A stretch of DNA of 64,000 nucleotides from Marinobacterium sp. LSUCC0821 (GCF_012848475.1 NZ_CP051666.1:1639501-1703500); one strand, 5' to 3'. Positions 38,337-47,321 are shown, counted from the stretch's first letter. The notes: generated by a model from the sequence alone, not told the origin. Program-made: numbers and translations.

Positions 38337-39029
38337 TTAATCTTCAGGATTAACTTTCAGCAGTTCTACTTCAAATACTAGGGTCATGTTTGGACCAATC
38401 AGGCCACCCGCGCCGCCAGGACCGTAAGCCAAATCAGCGGGGATCACTAGACGAGCTTTACCGCCCTCTTTCATCAGTTGCAGACCTTCAGTCCAACCTT
38501 TGATGACACCTGCTAGTGGGAAGGTTACTGGCTCACCACGACCGTATGAGCTATCAAACTCACGACCATCCGTTAGCGTGCCACGGTAGTGAACTTTAAC
38601 GTTGTCTTCAGAGGTAGGGGATGGACCAGTACCCGCTTCTACACTCTCAAACTGAAGACCAGACTCTGTAACCACAACGCCATCTTTTTTAGCGTTATCA
38701 GCAAGGAATTTTTCACCTGCTGCCTGGTTCTCATCAGCAATTGCTTGCTCCTGAGCACGCTGCTGTTCCATCTTCTTAGCCTGGAAGTCCATCATCGTCT
38801 TAGCGATTTCACCTTCAGTCATTGCTGGCGCATTGCCTTCAAAAAGATCCTGAATACCCTGTTTTAGCAGATCGTAGTTTAGGGTGTCGAAGTCCGCTTT
38901 CAGACGCTGACCAAGAACCATACCCAAACCGTAGCTCAATTTATCTTCGTCAGTTGTTATTTCAGCCGCTTGAACGATTGGTGCTGCAATGACTGATGAT
39001 AGCGCAAGCGCCAAAATCGTTTTCTTCAT
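38337..39029 (-). CDS. FKBP-type peptidyl-prolyl isomerase, exported (FkpA/Mip-like)
   Basis: A 230-residue periplasmic folding helper. The signal peptide covers about residues 1-21 (cleaved near VQAAEI). A helical dimerisation domain follows (about 25-120, ending in a long charged helix), then the FKBP catalytic domain about 125-226 with VHYRGTLTDGREFDSSYGRGEPVTF and VIKGWTEGLQLM. It is shorter than E. coli FkpA (270) and closer to Mip/FklB forms. It is single, with a 103-base upstream gap. Confidence 0.9.
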   Translation of the reverse strand: MKKTILALALSSVIAAPIVQAAEITTDEDKLSYGLGMVLGQRLKADFDTLNYDLLKQGIQDLFEGNAPAMTEGEIAKTMMDFQAKKMEQQRAQEQAIADENQAAGEKFLADNAKKDGVVVTESGLQFESVEAGTGPSPTSEDNVKVHYRGTLTDGREFDSSYGRGEPVTFPLAGVIKGWTEGLQLMKEGGKARLVIPADLAYGPGGAGGLIGPNMTLVFEVELLKVNPED

Positions 39030-39132
39030 TTCTACTTCCTTAGTAAATAACCTATAGACGCAGTGTCTCGCGCCGATATGAAAGCAACATTAAAACCGAT
39101 CCAGTTAAAAAGCTAAAGGCGTTAAAGAGGAT

Positions 39133-39615
39133 TTAAAAATTCGCCTTATAGAGGGTCAGCATTTCTGATAACTCACTCTCGTAGTCATCTACACCTACCA
39201 GAACTGCACGTAGGTTAGGCTCTAGCAAATCTGCTTGAGGGTTTGTTTGGCAAGCCTTTAACCACTGATACAACATTGCGAGCTCTAGCCGCTCCATATT
39301 GAGCTCAACCCCCTTAAAATGCGTATAGAGCGACTCTAAATCTGGATACTCTTCCAGCTGCGGCTTAAGGGCCATGCGCTGCATTCTGATTGGCAGAATC
39401 TGTTGATGCCACTGCTCGATCTCATCTGGAATAGATCCCGGCCAACGAATTCCATGCTTTGCAGCCCAAATTGCTGCGAGCATTTGATTCACACGGGCCC
39501 CTCTGCTCTGCAATGCAAGCATAGGCTTTGAAAGCTCAGCATAGACGACCAAAGCAAAGTCCCATAACGGGCTCTTTAAATCCAAACCTGAGGGTAACAA
39601 TTGATATCCTTCCAT
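39133..39615 (-). CDS. TIGR02444 family protein
   Basis: A 160-residue soluble protein whose N-terminal SPLWDFALVVYAELSKPMLALQS pattern and WAAKHG stretch match the TIGR02444 family. Function is unknown. In Pseudomonas and related genera it sits next to the yheS-like ABC-F gene, as here (divergent, 50 bases apart). The helical, Trp-rich sequence suggests a compact all-alpha fold. Confidence 0.75.
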   Translation of the reverse strand: MEGYQLLPSGLDLKSPLWDFALVVYAELSKPMLALQSRGARVNQMLAAIWAAKHGIRWPGSIPDEIEQWHQQILPIRMQRMALKPQLEEYPDLESLYTHFKGVELNMERLELAMLYQWLKACQTNPQADLLEPNLRAVLVGVDDYESELSEMLTLYKANF

Positions 39616-39665
39616 ACATTCAACAGGGGTAAATCGCCCCGCTGCTATGATACTATCCGCGCACT

Positions 39666-41570
39666 ATGATACGACTAGATAGCCTAACCTTACAGCGTGG
39701 CGCGCAGCGCCTAATCGATCACGCCGACTTGAACCTTCACTACGGTTGGAAGGTTGCACTTATTGGTGCCAATGGTGCGGGTAAATCGAGTCTATTCAAA
39801 CTGATTCTTGGTGAGTTGTCACAAGATACTGGTGACATAACAACACCCCCTCGCCACAAGATCGCACACATGGCGCAAGAGGTTCCAAGTACTGACCGCC
39901 GGGCTATCGATTATGTTTTGGATGGCGATTTAGAACTGCGTGAACTCCAAGCTAAGCTAGCCAAGGCTGAAGCTGAGCACAGCACTCATATCGGTGAGTT
40001 ACATGCGCAGATCGAGGCTATAGATGGTTATCGGGCAGAGTCGAGAGCGTTTACACTTCTGAACGGGTTAGGATTCTCAAACACAGATGCGACCAAACCT
40101 GTAAACACCTTCTCGGGTGGTTGGCGAATCCGTCTCAATCTTGCCAAAGCGTTGATGAGCCGCTCAGACCTGCTACTGCTAGATGAGCCGACCAACCACT
40201 TAGATCTGGATGCCACTATCTGGCTAGAGCAATGGTTAAACGCCTATCCCGGGACCCTTATTTTAATCTCGCACGACCGTTCATTTATCGACGCAACTGC
40301 TGACCAGGTAGTTCATCTATATCAGCAAAAACTGACACTCTATAAGGGCAATTACAGCGCCTTTGAACGTATGCGTGCTGAACGCCTAGCACAACAGCAA
40401 GCGGCATTTGATAAGCAACAAGAACGTATTGCCCACATCGAGAGCTTCGTAAGACGTTTTAAAGCGAAAGCGAGTAAAGCTAAGCAGGCCCAAAGCCGAA
40501 TCAAAGACCTAGAGCGCATGGAGATGATCTCTGCTGCGCACATCGATTCACCCTTTAGCTTCCGCTTTGATGCGTCTGATAAAATCTCATCGCCCCTGCT
40601 CAATATCTACAATGCGGATCTTGGCTACGGCGCAGAGAGTAAGATTCTAAATGGAGTTTCACTGACTCTAGTGCCAGGTCAGCGCATTGGCCTTTTAGGC
40701 CGCAACGGTGCCGGCAAATCGACACTGGTGAAAAGCTTAGTGGGCGACCTTGCTCTAATATCAGGTGAGCGGGCCACTGGTGAACATTTAAAGATTGGTT
40801 ACTTTGCTCAGCACCAACTCGAAGCACTCGATATGAATGCCTCTGTGCTACTTCATCTGCAACGTATAGCACCTAAAGCGAGCGAAGCTGAGTTACGCTC
40901 CTTTGCAGGTTCCTTTGGCTTTAGCGGGGACGATGCTTTAGAAACGATTGGCCGCTTTTCCGGTGGTGAGAAGGCACGCCTTGCACTTGCGCTAATAGCT
41001 TGGCACAAACCCAACCTACTCCTTCTCGATGAGCCGACCAACCATCTGGACTTAGAGGTTCGTCACGCCCTGACTCTGGCGCTGCAAGGGTTCGAAGGCT
41101 CGATCATTCTGGTATCGCACGACCGTCACCTTCTTGCCAACACCGTAGACCAGTTCCTACTCGTTGCTGAAGGGAAAGTGACAGAGTTCGATGGTGACCT
41201 GGATGACTACCACCAGTGGCTCGCAAGCCAACGCCAAAACCAAAACGCGCCAGCGATCGAATCTGAAAGCAGATCTCAATCAGCTGCAGATCGTAGAGAG
41301 CAGAAGCGCTTAGAGGCGGAGAAACGAGCTAAACTCAGCCCGCTGCGCAAAAAAATTGAGAAGCTCGAAAAAGAGATGCATAGCAGCAGCGAAAAACTCG
41401 GTGAACTAGAAACCCTTCTTTCCGATACCGACCTCTACTCTGAAACACGTAAAGATGAACTTAAGTCTCTGCTTGCCAAGCAAGGTGAGTTGAAATCCAA
41501 GCTGGAAGAGATTGAACTCGAATGGCTGGATGCTCAAGAGGAGCTTGAGACCTTAGAGCAGTCACTTTAA
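39666..41570 (+). CDS. yheS: ABC-F ATPase YheS-like
   Basis: A 634-residue soluble protein with two ABC domains joined by a charged linker: Walker A GANGAGKSS and GRNGAGKST, signatures FSGGWRIRL and FSGGEKARL, Walker B LLLLDEPTNHLDL in both halves. A coiled coil lies at the C terminus (about 545-632). No membrane domain is present, so it belongs to the ABC-F ribosome-associated ATPases; E. coli YheS helps stalled translation. It diverges from the TIGR02444 gene. Confidence 0.92.
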   Translation: MIRLDSLTLQRGAQRLIDHADLNLHYGWKVALIGANGAGKSSLFKLILGELSQDTGDITTPPRHKIAHMAQEVPSTDRRAIDYVLDGDLELRELQAKLAKAEAEHSTHIGELHAQIEAIDGYRAESRAFTLLNGLGFSNTDATKPVNTFSGGWRIRLNLAKALMSRSDLLLLDEPTNHLDLDATIWLEQWLNAYPGTLILISHDRSFIDATADQVVHLYQQKLTLYKGNYSAFERMRAERLAQQQAAFDKQQERIAHIESFVRRFKAKASKAKQAQSRIKDLERMEMISAAHIDSPFSFRFDASDKISSPLLNIYNADLGYGAESKILNGVSLTLVPGQRIGLLGRNGAGKSTLVKSLVGDLALISGERATGEHLKIGYFAQHQLEALDMNASVLLHLQRIAPKASEAELRSFAGSFGFSGDDALETIGRFSGGEKARLALALIAWHKPNLLLLDEPTNHLDLEVRHALTLALQGFEGSIILVSHDRHLLANTVDQFLLVAEGKVTEFDGDLDDYHQWLASQRQNQNAPAIESESRSQSAADRREQKRLEAEKRAKLSPLRKKIEKLEKEMHSSSEKLGELETLLSDTDLYSETRKDELKSLLAKQGELKSKLEEIELEWLDAQEELETLEQSL

Positions 41571-41586
41571 CTACTAGGAAACCTGC

Positions 41587-42708
41587 TTAATTACTTACAA
41601 ATCGGCGTTGTGCTCGTGAAATAGCAACGAGAGCAACACCAAATATCAAAGAAGCCAACAGGCCACCCCAAAGTGCAATCAGGGTCATTGATATAACGAT
41701 CAGGATCTTAGAGGGCTTAATCGCCTTAAGTTGAACTGGATCAGCAAGATGCCAGGCAGCATAGAGAACCAGCACGACTACCACCTCAAGCGGGATAGCC
41801 GCTAAGATCGCAACAGCCTGCGGACCCATTAGGGCAGCCAGCAATAGACAAACCAATCCAAATATCGCAATAGACCAACCAGTGCGAGAACCCTGTGCGT
41901 AGTGTGCAGACAGACCACCTGCACCATGACACATGGGTATAGCGCCAATAGGTGCCAACACAATATTGGCTATACCACTCGTAAATGCGAGGCGCTTTTC
42001 GGTGACGGGCTTAGCGTCATCTGGAAAGTACTCTTGAGCAATAACGGCCGTCAGGATAAGTGCGTTCGTCAGGGTTAATGCCAACTGCGGCAAAAATGAA
42101 AGTTCCAGGGCTGAACCATAGGAATAGAGTGAAGGCAGGTTCAAAGCAGGTAGAGCTATCAGCGAATTTGACTCAACGAACTCAACACTCTGCCCCAAGA
42201 AGATCCAACCAACCAATAGCACCAACAACAGACCAACAGGACGCAGGGGTGTGTATTGCAAGCCAATCAAAAGCACTAACAGAAGCGCAACCGCGATCAA
42301 CGAAATATTCCCCATCCCCAGGGCATTCACAATCAACGTGATCGCAAGTGCAGCACGCATGCCATGCAGTACGGTTTTAGGAATCTGCGACTTAATCCAA
42401 TCGATAGTGTTGGTCTGCCCAAGCAGAATTAATGTGATGCCTAGCAAGATACCAGTCGCAGCAAGAACATCAGGCCCAATCAGGCCAGCTATACCCATTG
42501 CCGCGGTCGCCTTCATCGGCTGGATTGGAATCGGACGACGGTAAAAGAGTGCCGTAACAAGAGCGAAAATGCCGAAACCATACAGGAGGCCGATAGGGCT
42601 GACCCCTCCGAGCATAATCAGGCCAATTGCCAACGGGAGAAATGTTCCCAAATCAGCAAAAGCGGCAGAGGCCTCTGTTAACCATTTACGCACAATCGTC
42701 GACACCAA
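41587..42708 (-). CDS. MOT1-like molybdate/sulfate transporter
   Basis: A 373-residue membrane protein with about ten helices in two MFS_MOT1 repeats. The family motifs are present: PIQPMKATAAMGIAGL near residues 60-75 and MCHGAGGLSAHYAQGSRTG near 262-280. Eukaryotic and bacterial MOT1 members import molybdate; sulfate is an alternative. It diverges from tupB, so the cell may have one carrier for molybdate and an ABC importer for tungstate. The first codon is uncertain: TTG at 42708 with GTG alternatives and no clear ribosome site. Confidence 0.82.
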   Translation of the reverse strand: MVSTIVRKWLTEASAAFADLGTFLPLAIGLIMLGGVSPIGLLYGFGIFALVTALFYRRPIPIQPMKATAAMGIAGLIGPDVLAATGILLGITLILLGQTNTIDWIKSQIPKTVLHGMRAALAITLIVNALGMGNISLIAVALLLVLLIGLQYTPLRPVGLLLVLLVGWIFLGQSVEFVESNSLIALPALNLPSLYSYGSALELSFLPQLALTLTNALILTAVIAQEYFPDDAKPVTEKRLAFTSGIANIVLAPIGAIPMCHGAGGLSAHYAQGSRTGWSIAIFGLVCLLLAALMGPQAVAILAAIPLEVVVVLVLYAAWHLADPVQLKAIKPSKILIVISMTLIALWGGLLASLIFGVALVAISRAQRRFVSN

Positions 42709-42714
42709 TAGTGT

Positions 42715-42753
42715 TGTTTAGAGAGATGATATTCTTTTTATAGAGAGTTGCAA
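42715..42753. promoter_or_regulatory. Putative Mo/W operator: TGTTTAGAGAG and TAGAGAGTTGCAA
   Basis: Two TAGAGAG copies 22 bases apart (42719 and 42741), about two helical turns, between the MOT1-like gene and tupB. The longer forms TGTTTAGAGAG (42715-42725) and TAGAGAGTTGCAA (42741-42753) both recur before moeA and the regulator gene. A further dyad ATTCTT/AAGAAT lies at 42753-42776. Confidence 0.55.
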
Positions 42754-42812
42754 TTCTTCGGCAAACGTTCAAGAATGCGTAAAAATTACAAAAATGAAAA
42801 AAATGCAGTCTT

Positions 42813-43514
42813 ATGCTACTTAATGCCTTCTCCGAAGCGTTCGCACTCATTCTCTCTTGGAACGCAGATTTAGGTGAGATACTTGGCCTATCTATTCAGG
42901 TCAGCCTAACAGCGCTATTGATTTCTATACTGCTAGGGCTCCCTCTCGGCACGCTACTGGCTATCGGTAAATTCCCTGGCAAACAGGGGCTTGTTACCGT
43001 TGTAAACTCACTCATGGCCCTACCCCCAGTGGTTGTTGGCCTACTTGTCTACCTGCTCCTATCTCGCTCAGGACCACTTGGCGTCCTAGGCTTACTCTAT
43101 ACCCCAGAGGCGATGGTGATCGCGCAGGTGATTCTTATTACGCCAATCATTGCTGCACTATCACATCAAACGATGGAGGAGCTCCATTTAGAGTATCGCG
43201 AACTATTCTCAAGCCTTCAGGTCACCACGTTTAGAGCGATTCCTGTCTATCTTTGGGATGCCCGTTATTCTCTTGTAACCGCTGTGCTAGCTGGTTTTGG
43301 ACGCGCCACCTCTGAAGTAGGTGCAGTGATTATTGTTGGGGGCAACATAGACCACCTGACCAGAGTAATGACCACAACCATTGCCCTTGAGACAGCCAAA
43401 GGGGAGCTGGCGATGGCGCTTGCGCTGGGTATTATCCTGGTTGGCCTGGCGCTTATTGTGAACGCGAGTGTGATGATGGTTCGTAATTTTGCGAGAAGGA
43501 ATGCGTATGCCTAA
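42813..43514 (+). CDS. tupB: Tungstate ABC transporter permease TupB-like
   Basis: A 233-residue permease with five to six helices and the binding-protein-dependent domain: GRATSEVGAVIIVGGNIDHLTR near residues 166-187 is diagnostic of the TupB/WtpB group. It forms the membrane channel for TupA-delivered oxyanion. The ribosome site is poor, but a TGA six codons upstream limits the start. It overlaps tupC by 8 bases. Confidence 0.9.
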   Translation: MLLNAFSEAFALILSWNADLGEILGLSIQVSLTALLISILLGLPLGTLLAIGKFPGKQGLVTVVNSLMALPPVVVGLLVYLLLSRSGPLGVLGLLYTPEAMVIAQVILITPIIAALSHQTMEELHLEYRELFSSLQVTTFRAIPVYLWDARYSLVTAVLAGFGRATSEVGAVIIVGGNIDHLTRVMTTTIALETAKGELAMALALGIILVGLALIVNASVMMVRNFARRNAYA

Positions 43515-44214
43515 CGCAAATACCGCACCGTTCTCGGTCAAAAACCTATCACTTAAAATCGGTGACAAAATACTACTGAGCGAGATTAATCTAACCTCTT
43601 CAACCACTGGTATCTCTCTGATCATGGGTGCCAATGGCGCAGGTAAGAGCCTTCTTTTACGCTCCCTTCATGGTCTATTAGAGATCAGCAGTGGCGAGAT
43701 ACATTTCTCGGGCAGCGCACTAGAAGAGAGCCGAGTTAAGCAAGCGATGGTATTTCAGAAACCGGTTCTGCTTCGACGATCTACTCTCCAGAACCTAAAG
43801 TTTGCAGCACCCGAAGGGACCGACGACAAAACCCTTTTTGAATATCTAGCGCTAGTTCATCTGGATGGCAAAGCGAACTCCCCCGCTCGTATGCTCTCAG
43901 GTGGCGAGCAGCAACGCTTAGCTCTAGCCAGAGCATTGATTACCCAGCCAGAAGTTTTGCTCTTAGATGAGCCTACAGCAAGCCTAGACCCCGCTTCAGT
44001 TTTGATCATTGAGAAACTGATCAAAAGCGCTTCAGAGAAAGGGGTCAAAGTGATCTTTGTTTCACATGATATTGGCCAAGCTAAACGCCTAGCATCAGAC
44101 GTTATCTTCCTGCACAAAGGGGAAGTAACGGAGCATGCAGAGGCCAATACTTTTTTTACACACCCCGAATCCAAAGAGGCAAAAGCCTACCTGGCCGGGG
44201 AACTTTTAATATAA
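43507..44214 (+). CDS. tupC: Tungstate ABC transporter ATP-binding protein TupC-like
   Basis: A 235-residue ATPase with Walker A GANGAGKS near residues 37-44, signature LSGGEQQRL and Walker B VLLLDEP, then ASLDPAS and switch His in VSHD. The ATG at 43507 is chosen for the AAGGA six bases upstream; earlier in-frame starts lie inside tupB. It drives import through TupB. Confidence 0.9.
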   Translation: MPNANTAPFSVKNLSLKIGDKILLSEINLTSSTTGISLIMGANGAGKSLLLRSLHGLLEISSGEIHFSGSALEESRVKQAMVFQKPVLLRRSTLQNLKFAAPEGTDDKTLFEYLALVHLDGKANSPARMLSGGEQQRLALARALITQPEVLLLDEPTASLDPASVLIIEKLIKSASEKGVKVIFVSHDIGQAKRLASDVIFLHKGEVTEHAEANTFFTHPESKEAKAYLAGELLI

Positions 44215-44234
44215 ACAAAAACAGGAACACAACG

Positions 44235-45053
44235 ATGAACGGATTCAAATCCTTTAAAAAGACCGCACTTGCACTATCTGTTTCACTGATAGCTGGAGCT
44301 GCATCGGCAGAATCTATTATTGTTCAGTCGACCACTTCAACTAAAAACTCTGGTCTCTATGACTACCTACTTCCTCTAGTGGAAGCTGACACCGGAGTGC
44401 AGGTGAATGTTGTTGCTGTAGGTACAGGACAAGCGATCAAAAACGCGGAACGCTGTGACGGCGATGTACTGCTTGTGCATGCAAAAGCGTCTGAAGAGAA
44501 GTTTGTGAACAGTGGCTATGGTGTCAGCCGCAGCGATTTGATGTACAACGACTTCGTCATTGTTGGCCCTGCTAACGATCCTGCAGGCGTACATGGATCT
44601 AACAATGTTTCCGAATCACTCGAGAAGATTGCGGGCAAAGAGGCGCTATTCGCTTCACGCGGTGATGACTCTGGTACACACAAGGCAGAGCGCAAACTTT
44701 GGAAACTCACCAAAGTTGATCCAACGGCGAGCTCAGGCAAATGGTACCGCGAAACCGGTTCTGGCATGGGTGCAACGCTGAACACAGCAGTCGGTATGGG
44801 TGCGTACGCAATGACCGACCGTGCAACTTGGACAAAACACGGTAACAAAGGGGATTACATGATTCAGGTCGAGGGTGATAACCGCCTTTTCAACCAGTAT
44901 GGTGTGATTCTAGTAAACCCAGCGAAGTGTCCATCTGTTAAAGCAGAAGCAGGACAGAAGTTCATTGACTGGTTGATATCAGATAAGGGCCAGAAAGCGA
45001 TTGCAAGCTACCAGGTTGCTGGCAAGCAGCTATTCTTCCCTAACGCGAAATAA
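44235..45053 (+). CDS. tupA: Tungstate-binding periplasmic protein TupA-like
   Basis: A 272-residue binding protein. A signal peptide ends near residue 25 (AGAASA/ESI). The oxyanion-binding motif TTSTKNSGL near residues 32-40 is the TupA hallmark, with GTGQA and SRGDDSGTH further on. TupA proteins bind tungstate far better than molybdate, so this importer is probably for tungsten. It is the last of three genes with the order permease-ATPase-binding protein, the reverse of the common A-B-C order. Confidence 0.92.
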   Translation: MNGFKSFKKTALALSVSLIAGAASAESIIVQSTTSTKNSGLYDYLLPLVEADTGVQVNVVAVGTGQAIKNAERCDGDVLLVHAKASEEKFVNSGYGVSRSDLMYNDFVIVGPANDPAGVHGSNNVSESLEKIAGKEALFASRGDDSGTHKAERKLWKLTKVDPTASSGKWYRETGSGMGATLNTAVGMGAYAMTDRATWTKHGNKGDYMIQVEGDNRLFNQYGVILVNPAKCPSVKAEAGQKFIDWLISDKGQKAIASYQVAGKQLFFPNAK

Positions 45054-45068
45054 ATCTCAGGTGAATTT

Positions 45069-45095
45069 CGTTGCTAACGGGCTCCGTTAGCAACG
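45069..45095. terminator. Perfect 12-bp hairpin between tupA and the regulator gene
   Basis: CGTTGCTAACGG pairs with CCGTTAGCAACG around a GCT triloop. The stop codon of the convergent regulator gene (45074-45076) lies within the stem. There is no U-tract on either side, so it may be a rho-helped end or an RNA-stability element. Confidence 0.65.
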
Positions 45096-45940
45096 ACTCT
45101 ACCCGTCTCTGAAACATCATATCCGATGTAACGCGCCGCCTCGGCTTGGAAGGCTTCACTCTTAGTGAAGTTAAGAAGCGCCTGCATTGCAGGCTCAAAG
45201 TAGGCGTGGCGATCAATGATCAAATCATACGACTCTTCACACACCGGAATGAAATCGAGCTTGTAGCGCTCAGCAAAACAGCGCAGACCGAAGGCAACAT
45301 CTGCCTGATCCTCTAGAATAGCTAGGGCCGCTTCTGTTTCAGTGCGTGCTTCACGAACAACCTTGAGCTTATCTAACGCGATACCCGCATCTGCAAGGTA
45401 ACGTTCAAATACATGCTGCGAACCAGCAGCCGCTTGGCGAGTCACCAGACGCTTGCCTGGAATATCAGAGAAACCCTCAATTCCGGAACCCGGCTTCACA
45501 ACTAAGCCACGTTCACGCTTTGCCCAATGAACTAAAACACTGGCCGTGTTTGCCAGTGACTCTTGAAAGGCTTCGGTGTTCCAACCAGAGCGATCAGAGT
45601 TTTCAAGGTGGATAGCACAAGCGATACCCTCATGCTGTTTATAGCGTGTTAAGCCATCGAAACTTCCACTTAGCAAGGTCGGTAAGCCAGAACCTGAGGC
45701 ACTTAGAGCCCACTCCAAAACAGGGTCGTGAGATCCGAGCACAACAAACTTTGGCTGATTGCCAGCCTCTGTAACCACACCCTTCTCTTGCATCCACTGG
45801 CGAATCTCAGCCTTTGGAAAAAGCAGCTTGCCCGTCGCCTTAGCACAAGGGATAGCATTGCGAGCGGCAAGGTCATAAACCTTACGCTCTTTAATTCTGA
45901 GAAGTTCGGCAACCTCTTTGGTCGTTAGAAACTCTGACAT
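45074..45940 (-). CDS. HTH plus PBP_like regulator of the Mo/W cluster
   Basis: A 288-residue one-component regulator. An N-terminal excisionase/MerR-type helix-turn-helix (LTTKEVAELLRIKERKVYDLAARNAIP, residues 4-30) is followed by a substrate-binding-protein-like domain about 65-280, the HTH_17 plus PBP_like arrangement. The second domain would bind an anion or pterin ligand and tune DNA binding. ATG 45940 is chosen (GAGAG upstream; the family motif begins 3 residues in). It converges on tupA and diverges from moeA, and its own 5' region holds the cluster repeat. Confidence 0.85.
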   Translation of the reverse strand: MSEFLTTKEVAELLRIKERKVYDLAARNAIPCAKATGKLLFPKAEIRQWMQEKGVVTEAGNQPKFVVLGSHDPVLEWALSASGSGLPTLLSGSFDGLTRYKQHEGIACAIHLENSDRSGWNTEAFQESLANTASVLVHWAKRERGLVVKPGSGIEGFSDIPGKRLVTRQAAAGSQHVFERYLADAGIALDKLKVVREARTETEAALAILEDQADVAFGLRCFAERYKLDFIPVCEESYDLIIDRHAYFEPAMQALLNFTKSEAFQAEAARYIGYDVSETGRVVANGAR

Positions 45941-45943
45941 AAC

Positions 45944-46009
45944 GCTCTCTTTTAAGTGTTTAGAGAGCATACAACACAGACGCTTTATTAGGCTAGCTAG
46001 AGAGTGCAA
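45944..46009. promoter_or_regulatory. Putative Mo/W operator before the regulator gene and moeA
   Basis: The 125-base divergent region holds GCTCTCT (45944-45950) facing AGAGAGC (45962-45968), TGTTTAGAGAG (45957-45967) and TAGAGAGTGCAAC (45998-46010). The last two match the elements before tupB, the second with one base fewer. The first lies 17-27 bases from the regulator's ATG, which fits autoregulation. Confidence 0.55.
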
Positions 46010-46065
46010 CTGTGCGTTAGTATTTGGTGGTAAAACCTTAGCTTTATCAATTTATTAGGTGACAG

Positions 46066-47313
46066 ATGAAACCCTTACGAAACGACTGCTTCGCACTTCC
46101 GCCAGGTGTCAATTGGACACCGGTTGAGGAGGCACTGACACGTCTTCGTGAGCGTATACACTGCGTTGTTGGTATCGAATCCAATGTTCCGTTAGCGCAG
46201 GCCAGTGGCCGCATTCTAGCGCGAGACATCACAGCGCCTCGGGCACATCCACCTAGCACCAACTCAGCTGTCGATGGCTATGCATTCGCAGGCCCTCTAA
46301 CTGAAGTCCCTGCGGCAATGCCGATAGTCGATGGACGCAGTGCTGCGGGTGTTCCTTATCAAGGCTCAGTTCCTCCTGGCCATGCAATACGTATTCTCAC
46401 TGGCGCAGTCGTGCCCGAGGGTGTTGATACCGTCGTTCTCGATGAGGACTCGGAGGTCGTAGATGGACTGCTGCACCTAAACGGAACGCTGAAAGCGGGT
46501 GCTAATACCCGCCTCACTGGTGAAGATATCCAGGTCGACGATGTCATCGTTACCGCAGGTACAAAAATCAGTGCAACCCACATTTCCGTAATGGCGAGTG
46601 TTGGAATCACCGAGCTTGATCTATATAAACCGCTTCGCGTGGGCGTTCTATCAACCGGCGATGAGGTAAAACCAGTAGGCTCCACTGTGACTGATTGGCA
46701 AATATATGATGCCAACAGACCTATGCTTACCGCGCTCGTTGCTCAACTCGGCTATGAGGTGATCGATCTGGGTCATGTTCTTGATCGCGCAGAAGATGTC
46801 GAAGCTGCACTGACAAGCGGTGCTGAGCGCTGTGACCTAATCCTCACCAGTGGTGGCATTTCCGCCGGTGATGAGGATCACGTCTCTAAAACTTTAAAGG
46901 CGCAGGGTGAGATTAGTAATTGGCGTATCGCTATCAAACCAGGCCGTCCACTTGCACTTGCAATGTACAAGGGCACACCGGTGGTTGGTTTGCCTGGCAA
47001 CCCAGTCGCAGCTTGGGTTTGCACCCTACGCTTTGCAGCCCCTGCAATGGCGCTATTAGCCGGAGGCGAATGGTTTGAACCACTAGGCTTTATGGTGCCA
47101 GCTAACTTCCAGAAAAATAAGAAGCCAGGTCGCAGTGAGCTATTACGCGCTCGAATTCGCGATGGCAAAGCAGAAGTGTTTAGTTCAGAAGGCTCCGGCC
47201 GAGTGACAGGTCTTGCCTGGTCAGAGGGGCTTGTTGATCTGGACGAAACTGCACAACAGATCGAACCCGGCACCCCGGTCAAATTCATCCCCTACTCAAG
47301 CTTCGGGCTGTAA
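46066..47313 (+). CDS. moeA: Molybdopterin molybdenumtransferase
   Basis: Inserts molybdenum (or tungsten) into adenylylated molybdopterin to form the active cofactor. The 415-residue protein has NSAVDGYAF near residues 65-73, LSTGDEVKPVG in the MoCF domain, SGGISAGDEDHV, and KPGRPLALAMYKGTPVVGLPGNPVA. A ribosome site AGGT lies 6 bases before ATG 46066. It shares its promoter region with the cluster regulator, so cofactor insertion and metal uptake are probably co-regulated. Confidence 0.95.
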   Translation: MKPLRNDCFALPPGVNWTPVEEALTRLRERIHCVVGIESNVPLAQASGRILARDITAPRAHPPSTNSAVDGYAFAGPLTEVPAAMPIVDGRSAAGVPYQGSVPPGHAIRILTGAVVPEGVDTVVLDEDSEVVDGLLHLNGTLKAGANTRLTGEDIQVDDVIVTAGTKISATHISVMASVGITELDLYKPLRVGVLSTGDEVKPVGSTVTDWQIYDANRPMLTALVAQLGYEVIDLGHVLDRAEDVEAALTSGAERCDLILTSGGISAGDEDHVSKTLKAQGEISNWRIAIKPGRPLALAMYKGTPVVGLPGNPVAAWVCTLRFAAPAMALLAGGEWFEPLGFMVPANFQKNKKPGRSELLRARIRDGKAEVFSSEGSGRVTGLAWSEGLVDLDETAQQIEPGTPVKFIPYSSFGL

Positions 47314-47321
47314 AAAAGCAA

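Noticed and set aside
38589-38867. 92-codon plus-strand frame with hydrophobic residues inside the FKBP gene
   Set aside because: It lies antisense to a complete gene with signal peptide and FKBP domain. Hydrophobicity comes from the complementary codons.
45941-46065. Molybdenum-cofactor riboswitch before moeA
   Set aside because: The 125-base gap is too short and lacks the expected multi-stem architecture. The repeats there look like DNA-binding sites.
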